Source of the DNA: Pseudomonas sp. B21-028
GTDB lineage: Bacteria; Pseudomonadota; Gammaproteobacteria; Pseudomonadales; Pseudomonadaceae
Assembly: GCF_024749045.1 (NCBI RefSeq)
Contig: NZ_CP087184.1
Coordinates: forward strand, 4,712,001-4,776,000
Reading direction: 5' to 3'
Length of the DNA stretch: 64,000 nucleotides
Made by a program: the position numbers and the translations under genes. Under the pieces are notes generated by a model. The model was not told where the DNA came from and searched no databases. It was given only the letters and a program-made list of their open reading frames with translations. Shown piece by piece: positions 58,935-64,000 of the stretch (position 1 is the first letter of the stretch; every line of letters begins with the position of its first letter).

Positions 58935-58972
58935 AGGTATTGCAGACTGAAGAGCCGTACTCGTAAAAGATA

Positions 58973-59491
58973 TCAACCCAACAACTTCTCCAACTGCGCC
59001 GTGGTATCCACCGCGCCCATGGTCCGGGCCGCATCCAGAGCCGAGACGCCGTTGGCGTCCTTGGCCTTCGGGTCCGCGCCTTTGCCGATCAGGTAGTCGA
59101 CGATTGCCACCCGGTTGAACATCGCCGCCATCATCAGCGCCGTGCGGCCATCGAAGGACGCGCCTTCCACCTGTGCGCCCCCGTCCACCAACGTCGAGAC
59201 CACCGCCAGGTCGCCCTTGAACGCCGCGCCGGCAATCGGGCTCTGGCCGTTGTCGTTGCGGATTTCCGGATCGGCCTTGTGTTCCAGCAGTACCTTCACC
59301 GTCTCCACGTGTCCGTGATAAGCGGCCAGCATCAATAAGGTGTCACCCTTGTGGTTACGCAGGTTGGGCGGCAAGCCTTTGCTCAGCAAGGCCGCCATCA
59401 TCGCGGCGTCGCCCTGGCGCGCCACGTTGAACACCTGTTCGGCAAATTCCGCAGCCTCTTCCGGGGTCATCTGGCGGCTTGTATCGGACAT
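58973..59491 (-). CDS. Ankyrin repeat protein
   Basis: A 172-residue protein with four ankyrin repeats: GDTLLMLAAYHGHVETVKVL, GQSPIAGAAFKGDLAVVSTL, GRTALMMAAMFNRVAIVDYL and GVSALDAARTMGAVDTTAQL. No signal peptide is present at the chosen start (MSDTSRQM at 59491), so it should be cytoplasmic. Such proteins mediate protein contacts, and the partner is unknown. It lies 95 bp beyond the acyl-CoA synthetase gene on the same strand. Confidence 0.88.
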   Translation of the reverse strand: MSDTSRQMTPEEAAEFAEQVFNVARQGDAAMMAALLSKGLPPNLRNHKGDTLLMLAAYHGHVETVKVLLEHKADPEIRNDNGQSPIAGAAFKGDLAVVSTLVDGGAQVEGASFDGRTALMMAAMFNRVAIVDYLIGKGADPKAKDANGVSALDAARTMGAVDTTAQLEKLLG

Positions 59492-59586
59492 GGGGCACTC
59501 CACTTGAGTCTTCGAGAATGCGGCTAGTTTCCCGAGCGACGCAGAGCCTGTCATCCCCTTTTTCTCTGTACCCGTTATAGCCACAA

Positions 59587-61413
59587 TCAATAGCAGAACT
59601 GCCCACCCTGGATCTGCGTCGCCAATGGGTGGTCGACGCGCACATAGGTCCCGATGCCGGGAAGCCAGGCGTAGATCGGCTCATCGCCCATGACGCAGGG
59701 GTCGAAGGCTTCGCGCCTGAGCCGGGCCTTGTGGTATTTGAAGGTGCCGGTGATGTCCATCTTTACCTTGATGCGCAGGAACAGCGGCACCGCACTGGCC
59801 GGCAGCCTGGCTTGCAGGAACTGCAACAGCTCGCTGAAATCCAGGATTGCCAGCGATTCGGCCGGGATGATGGCCGCCATGCCGGCGCGCCCGTCGATGC
59901 CATTGACCTCCACCCCATAGACCACCGCCTCGGCCACTTGCGGGTGCTGCAGCAAGACATTCTCAACCTGCATGGCGGATACGCTTTCGCCTTTCCAGTG
60001 GAAGGTGTCGCCGAGACGATCGACGAACTGCCCATGGCCAAAACCAAGGTCACGTAGCAGATCGCCGGTGTTGAAGTAACGGTCGCCCGGGGTGAAGGCG
60101 TCCCGGTAGAGGGTTGCTTCGGTCTGGGCCGGGTCGGTGCAGCCATCCAGGGGCGCCTTGTCATCGATCCGCGCCAACAACAGGCCAGGCTGGCCCTTCG
60201 GCACCTTCTGCAGCCGCCCTTGCAGATTGCGCAACGGCATCCCGCTGCTCTGGTCGTACCGCACCAGCGCCCAGCCCGTCAGGGAAAACCCGACGGTATG
60301 ATCGAAATTCAATGCGTTGGTGAAGCCGATATTGCCGTCGCTGGCCGCGTACAGCTCACAGATGTGCTCGACGCCGAAGCGGGCCTTGAACGCAGCCCAG
60401 GCGCCCGGTCGCAGGCCATTGCCGATCATCTTCTTTACTTCATGGCGCCGGTCTTCGCCGCTGGCCGGCTGATCGATCAGGTAGCGGCACAATTCCCCTG
60501 CGTAACCCAGCGTGGTCGCCCGATAACGGCGTACATCGCTCCAGAACCGGCCGGCGCTGAAGGTGCGCCGGATCGCAAAAGCCGACGCACCACAGATCGC
60601 CGCTCCCCAACACACGCACAATCCCGTGGCGTGATACAGGGGCAAGGGGCAATAGAGAACATCGTCGGACTGCATGTCCAATGCAATCAGGCCAGAATGA
60701 GCGGCCGTGCGCATCCAGCGCCCATGGCGGAACACCACGGCCTTGGGCAGGCCGGTGGTGCCCGAGGTGTAGAGATAAAAACACGGGTCGTCGAAAAATA
60801 CCTGGCGGCTGCTGGCCGGGTTGCCACTGGGGTAGTTGTCGCTGTTGCCCAGCAGGTCGACAAAGCCGCAAGGAACAGCGGCGCTGTGCTCGTCCGCCAG
60901 CCACCAGATGCGTGCGCTCGACAAAGCGGTCCGACCGCGCACCTCCTCGAAAGCCGGCACCCGCTCATCCCCTACCACCACGGCGACCGGCGCAACCAGC
61001 GCCAGGCTATGGACCAGCGCATCGCCCGTTTGCGAGGTGTTGATCATGGCGCTGACCGCCCCAACCTTCGCCGCCGCCAGCAGTGTTATCAACAGGTGTG
61101 GACGGTTTTCGATAAAAATCGCGATGCAATCGCCCTTGCCGATGCCCTGCGCCAACCAGTAGTGGGCGATGCGATTGGCCTGCTCGTTGACCTGTGCATA
61201 ACTCAATGAAATGTCGCCACACAGCAACGCCGGGCCCTGGGGATTGCGTTGCGTGGCCTGCTCGAAACTCCAGCCCAGGCCGCAGGGTTGGGCCGGGTCC
61301 CGGACATTGGCGAGCTTGCGGCCCTTGATGATCCGGGGAACGACTCTGAGGAGGGAAGGCAGCTTGCGCAGCATCATGCCCCAGGTAATGGCGTCGTTGG
61401 GTGTACGACTCAT
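59587..61413 (-). CDS. Long-chain acyl-CoA synthetase (FATP type)
   Basis: A 608-residue AMP-forming ligase. The P-loop-like CFYLYTSGTTGLPKAV is near residue 207, the adenylate-binding ELYAASDGNIGF near 345 and the YFNTGDLLRDLGFG segment near 463. It resembles the FATP/very-long-chain acyl-CoA synthetase group rather than FadD. It should activate long-chain fatty acids with CoA and ATP at the membrane. The start MSRTPNDAITWG at 61413 gives the family length. Promoter region shared with DUF3509. Confidence 0.88.
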   Translation of the reverse strand: MSRTPNDAITWGMMLRKLPSLLRVVPRIIKGRKLANVRDPAQPCGLGWSFEQATQRNPQGPALLCGDISLSYAQVNEQANRIAHYWLAQGIGKGDCIAIFIENRPHLLITLLAAAKVGAVSAMINTSQTGDALVHSLALVAPVAVVVGDERVPAFEEVRGRTALSSARIWWLADEHSAAVPCGFVDLLGNSDNYPSGNPASSRQVFFDDPCFYLYTSGTTGLPKAVVFRHGRWMRTAAHSGLIALDMQSDDVLYCPLPLYHATGLCVCWGAAICGASAFAIRRTFSAGRFWSDVRRYRATTLGYAGELCRYLIDQPASGEDRRHEVKKMIGNGLRPGAWAAFKARFGVEHICELYAASDGNIGFTNALNFDHTVGFSLTGWALVRYDQSSGMPLRNLQGRLQKVPKGQPGLLLARIDDKAPLDGCTDPAQTEATLYRDAFTPGDRYFNTGDLLRDLGFGHGQFVDRLGDTFHWKGESVSAMQVENVLLQHPQVAEAVVYGVEVNGIDGRAGMAAIIPAESLAILDFSELLQFLQARLPASAVPLFLRIKVKMDITGTFKYHKARLRREAFDPCVMGDEPIYAWLPGIGTYVRVDHPLATQIQGGQFCY

Positions 61414-61604
61414 GAAACTCCCTGTTCGACCTGCGGGTCTCGGTTCCTGCTTTCGGGCTGGCAGTGATGGTCGGTCGAAAGTACCCAGCGGTTGCCACGC
61501 TGTACACGCTGTTTTTGCAATGTTTTGTATCCACTGCGGGGACAGGCGAAGCGTGAGCGCCAGGAATCGATTTGGTTCCAAAAATCATTGCCCGACCACG
61601 CAAA

Positions 61605-61643
61605 ATGCAGGATGCACGATGGCCATTCATGCAAGATGCACGA
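61605..61643. promoter_or_regulatory. Direct repeat, possible regulator site
   Basis: ATGCAGGATGCACGA (61605) and ATGCAAGATGCACGA (61629) are spaced 24 bp apart in the region between the divergent acyl-CoA synthetase and DUF3509 genes. Two in-phase copies of this kind look like a binding site for a dimeric regulator. The rest of the 349-bp gap shows no gene. Confidence 0.4.
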
Positions 61644-61762
61644 AATCAAAAAAACGGCAAAAAACCAACCCATTGTTTTTAAAGGGATTTATAGAGGATC
61701 CAATGCTGGCATGGTCAGTGCAACTTCTCCTCCACGGTTTGCCACCACCAAGGAGCAGTCAT

Positions 61763-62041
61763 ATGAATATGATTCAAGAGAAGTTCGCGTCCCTGTTTTC
61801 CAACTACGAAGTGACTACACAAGCTCGCCCGGACGGCGGCATCCTGCTGACATTGCGCAACAGCGAAGGCAAACAGTTCAAACGTTCGATTTCCTACGCC
61901 CAGTTGCACGCAGGGGACCAGTTGTCCTGGGTGATCAGTGCTATCCGTCGTGACTTGGCCGAACAGGCCAGCGAGCTGCCGCAGATCACCATGCTGCAGA
62001 GCCAGCATCGCTTCGCGCTGCCGACTTACCACAGCGCTTGA
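61763..62041 (+). CDS. DUF3509 protein
   Basis: A 92-residue protein of the Pseudomonas-specific DUF3509 family (MNMIQEKFASLFSNYEV, ending LPTYHSA). No membrane segment or motif suggests a function. An AAGGAG site lies 9 bp before the ATG at 61763, which fixes the start although the frame is open further upstream. A terminator follows closely. Confidence 0.85.
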   Translation: MNMIQEKFASLFSNYEVTTQARPDGGILLTLRNSEGKQFKRSISYAQLHAGDQLSWVISAIRRDLAEQASELPQITMLQSQHRFALPTYHSA

Positions 62042-62053
62042 TCTTTGAAGTTC

Positions 62054-62084
62054 GCCCAGTTGGGCTCCCTCAACTGGGCTTTTG
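62054..62084 (+). terminator. Rho-independent terminator after the DUF3509 gene
   Basis: The stem GCCCAGTTG/CAACTGGGC is followed by four T residues, 12 bp after the stop codon. Confidence 0.85.
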
Positions 62085-62213
62085 TGGCGAGGGGATCTAT
62101 CCCCGTTGGGTTGCAAAGCAGCCCTAAAACCAGACAACTCGGTGTATCAGACAGATTGAGTTGACCGCATAGGGCTGCTTTGCAGCCCAACGGGGATAAA
62201 TCCCCTCGCCACA
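62083..62213. repeat. Palindromic TGTGGCGAGGGGAT element
   Basis: A copy of the family directly after the DUF3509 terminator and 17 bp from the mtnC stop, with the variant GGGGATCTATCCCC in its left arm. Confidence 0.9.
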
Positions 62214-62229
62214 GGGCTTGCGGTGGTCC

Positions 62230-62913
62230 TCAGAAACCCTCGGGATTTATGTCGGCGAAACTCTTCACCGTGACGTGCCCTTCCAGCGTCCCCCCCTCCC
62301 GAGCCAATCCACACGTCGCCATGCCAGCCCCCCGGGCCGCATCCAGTTCCTGGACGATGTCCGACAGGAACAGGATCTCATCCGGCGCAATGCCTATGGC
62401 CTGGCTGATCCGCTGATAGGACTGCACCTCGCGCTTGGGCCCTGAGGTGGTGTCGAAGTAACCGCTGAACAACGATGACAGGTCGCCGGCCTCTGAGCAG
62501 CCGAAGATCAGCTTCTGTGCCTGGATCGATCCCGATGAATACACATGGAGCCCGTAGCCGGCCTGATGCCAACGCTTGAGGGCCTCGACCGCATCCGGGT
62601 ACACGTGCCCTTTCAATTGCCCGGCCTGATACCCCTGCTCCCAGACCATGCCCTGCAACGCCTTGAGTGGCGTGGCCTTGCGGTCCTCGGCAATCCAGCC
62701 CAGCAGAATCGCGACGACCCGCTCGACGTCAGCGTCCGGCTCGCCACTGTCCTGGCGCACCGCCGCCAGTTGCTCGGCCACGTCGTCGCGGTCGGCGTGC
62801 TGACGGACAAACGCCGGTAAATGCTTCGCCGCGTAGGGAAAGAGCACGTCGAAGACGAAACTCACCGCGCTGGTGGTGCCTTCGATGTCGGTGAGGATGG
62901 CTTTGATCGACAC
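62230..62913 (-). CDS. mtnC: Enolase-phosphatase E1
   Basis: A 227-residue HAD-family enzyme of the methionine salvage pathway that enolises and dephosphorylates 2,3-diketo-5-methylthiopentyl-1-phosphate. The HAD nucleophile motif is DIEGTTSAV at about 9-17; [10 protein letters not shown] and [12 protein letters not shown] complete the active site. It starts at GTG (62913), 4 bp after the mtnD stop, giving exactly the family length. It is the last gene of the mtnB-mtnD-mtnC run. Confidence 0.95.
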   Translation of the reverse strand: MSIKAILTDIEGTTSAVSFVFDVLFPYAAKHLPAFVRQHADRDDVAEQLAAVRQDSGEPDADVERVVAILLGWIAEDRKATPLKALQGMVWEQGYQAGQLKGHVYPDAVEALKRWHQAGYGLHVYSSGSIQAQKLIFGCSEAGDLSSLFSGYFDTTSGPKREVQSYQRISQAIGIAPDEILFLSDIVQELDAARGAGMATCGLAREGGTLEGHVTVKSFADINPEGF

Positions 62914-62917
62914 GGGC

Positions 62918-63463
62918 TCAGTCCTCCAGGCGTGGGAAACGGCTGGCGATGTCGTCGCCGGTGAACTTGGCGACCCAGCCTTCCGGATTGTTGAACAGGC
63001 GAATGGCAACGAAGTGCGGGTGCTCGCCCATGTCGAACCAGTGCGGTGTGCCGGCCGGTACGGAGATCAGGTCGTTCTTTTCGCACAACACGGCGTAGAC
63101 GTAGTCATCGATGTGCAGGGTAAACAGGCCACGTCCGGCGACGAAAAAGCGCACTTCGTCCTCGCCGTGGCGATGCTCATCGAGGAACTTGGCGCGCAGT
63201 TCGGCTTTTTGCGGATGATCGCTGTTGAGGCTGATGACATCGACCGTGATGTAGCCGCGCTCAGTCATCAATTGATCGATCTGGCTGCGGTAGGCGGTAA
63301 TGACTTCGTCCTGGGTCGCGCCAGGCTGGATTTTCGTCGCGGCCTCCCAACGGTCGAAGCGAACCCCTTGCTCGGCCAGGGTCGCGGCGATGTCTTCGAA
63401 GTGGGTCAGCACCTTGTTCGGGATGTCGGGACTCGAGACGTGGTAAACGGACAGGCTGCTCAT
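62918..63463 (-). CDS. mtnD: Acireductone dioxygenase
   Basis: A 181-residue cupin enzyme that oxidises acireductone to 2-keto-4-methylthiobutyrate and formate (Fe form) or to off-pathway products (Ni form). Metal ligands are in [13 protein letters not shown] (two histidines and a glutamate) and GTPHWFDMG (histidine). It lies 18 bp downstream of mtnB and 4 bp upstream of mtnC. Confidence 0.95.
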   Translation of the reverse strand: MSSLSVYHVSSPDIPNKVLTHFEDIAATLAEQGVRFDRWEAATKIQPGATQDEVITAYRSQIDQLMTERGYITVDVISLNSDHPQKAELRAKFLDEHRHGEDEVRFFVAGRGLFTLHIDDYVYAVLCEKNDLISVPAGTPHWFDMGEHPHFVAIRLFNNPEGWVAKFTGDDIASRFPRLED

Positions 63464-63481
63464 GGCAATGACTCCAGCAAA

Positions 63482-64000
63482 TTAACGGTTCAGGAGTGCG
63501 CGGGTCTTCAGCTCGCACTCGAACAGGAACTCGAACGCCTCGATCTGGCGCAACGCATCATTCATGCACGGGCCCCAGGTGTACAGGCCGTGACCACGGA
63601 TCAGGTAGCCCACGCACTCGGGATGTTCATCGAGCCACGGCTGTACCTTGGCTGCCAGGCGGGCGATGTCCTGGTCGTTGTCGAAAATCGGCACGCGCAC
63701 CCGGGACTCGTGGGTCGACACACCGCTGAAGGCTTTTTGCAGTTCATAGTCTTCGAAATCGATGAACGCTTCAGCCGTCAGGCGCGACAGCACCGTGGCA
63801 TTCACCGAATGGGTATGCAGCACCGCGCCGATCTCCGGGTGCCAGCGGTAAAGCTGGGTGTGCAACAGGGTTTCGGCGGAGGGTTTCTTGCCCGGCTCCA
63901 GGCTGTTGCCATCCAGGTCAGTGGCCAGCACATCGTCAACGCCCAGTTGTCCCTTGTGCTTGCCGGACACGGTGAGCAAGGCCTGGTCAGGCGCAAGACG
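63482..64000 (-). CDS. mtnB: Methylthioribulose-1-phosphate dehydratase, 5' part missing
   Basis: The last 172 or so residues of a class II aldolase-like zinc enzyme that dehydrates 5-methylthioribulose 1-phosphate. The zinc-binding HTHSVNATVLSRL and IRGHGLYTWG segments are present. The frame enters from the right edge (RLAPDQALLTVSG), and the family is about 204 residues, so roughly 30 N-terminal residues are outside. It leads directly into mtnD. Confidence 0.93.
   Translation of the reverse strand, partial: RLAPDQALLTVSGKHKGQLGVDDVLATDLDGNSLEPGKKPSAETLLHTQLYRWHPEIGAVLHTHSVNATVLSRLTAEAFIDFEDYELQKAFSGVSTHESRVRVPIFDNDQDIARLAAKVQPWLDEHPECVGYLIRGHGLYTWGPCMNDALRQIEAFEFLFECELKTRALLNR

Overview
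The window is a stretch of Pseudomonas chromosome, most likely from the P. fluorescens species complex. The evidence is the high GC content, the gene order sdhCDAB-sucAB-lpdG-sucCD divergent from gltA, the fabA-fabB pair beside a PA1611-type hybrid kinase, the gcl-hyi-glxR-ttuD-pyk glyoxylate operon, and two abundant dispersed repeat families typical of this group. The first is REPINs, paired inverted REPs around the core GTGGGAGCGAGCCTGCTCGCGA. The second is roughly 130-bp palindromic elements whose arms begin TGTGGCGAGGGGAT. No rRNA, tRNA, prophage, plasmid or CRISPR locus was seen. Both edges cut a gene: a DUF4892 protein on the left and mtnB on the right.

Layout. Positions 1-4921 hold minus-strand genes: DUF4892, two tandem alpha/beta hydrolases, a hotdog thioesterase, sixA, DUF4389 and gpsA. 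Positions 5121-12062 read plus: a TonB-dependent receptor, a periplasmic binding-protein-like gene and a hybrid histidine kinase in a tightly packed operon, then fabA-fabB for unsaturated fatty acid synthesis. Positions 12338-21005 carry an amidohydrolase, a pirin, a dienelactone hydrolase, htpG, two overlapping PaaI-type thioesterases, a small lipoprotein, a DUF599 membrane protein and brnQ.

Positions 21197-24545, between sucD and brnQ, hold the most unusual structure: 16 tandem copies of a 210-bp unit. Each copy contains one TGTGGCGAGGGGAT-type palindromic element plus a conserved spacer of about 78 bp. Inside the array, four distinguishable monomers (A-B-C-D) repeat as an 840-bp higher-order unit about three times, with no difference visible by eye over about 2.55 kb. 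This points to very recent amplification or homogenisation, or to an assembly artefact.

Positions 24653-37686 are the TCA supercluster: succinate dehydrogenase, 2-oxoglutarate dehydrogenase, lipoamide dehydrogenase and succinyl-CoA synthetase on the minus strand, with citrate synthase divergent. Good sigma70-like promoters are visible for both directions. Then come acetate uptake (actP-yjcH), a betaine-binding protein (betX), a serine hydrolase-MlaA pair, DUF808 and a TetR regulator. A REP-associated tyrosine transposase (RAYT) follows, sitting between two REPINs of the family it presumably mobilises.

Positions 46132-53457 encode glyoxylate use: a GlcG/HbpS-like protein divergent from gcl, then hyi, glxR, a glycerate 2-kinase (ttuD) and pyruvate kinase, converting glyoxylate to pyruvate. 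Two identical TTGTATACAA palindromes lie in the divergent promoter region. After these come a urea transporter, a voltage-gated-type K+ channel with a C-terminal zinc ribbon, a sulfate-binding protein, an MFS transporter, small membrane and unknown proteins, an ankyrin protein, a FATP-like acyl-CoA synthetase, DUF3509, and the methionine salvage genes mtnC, mtnD and mtnB.

Starts were chosen from overlaps, ribosome-binding sites and family lengths. Family assignments come from reading the proteins, not from searches.
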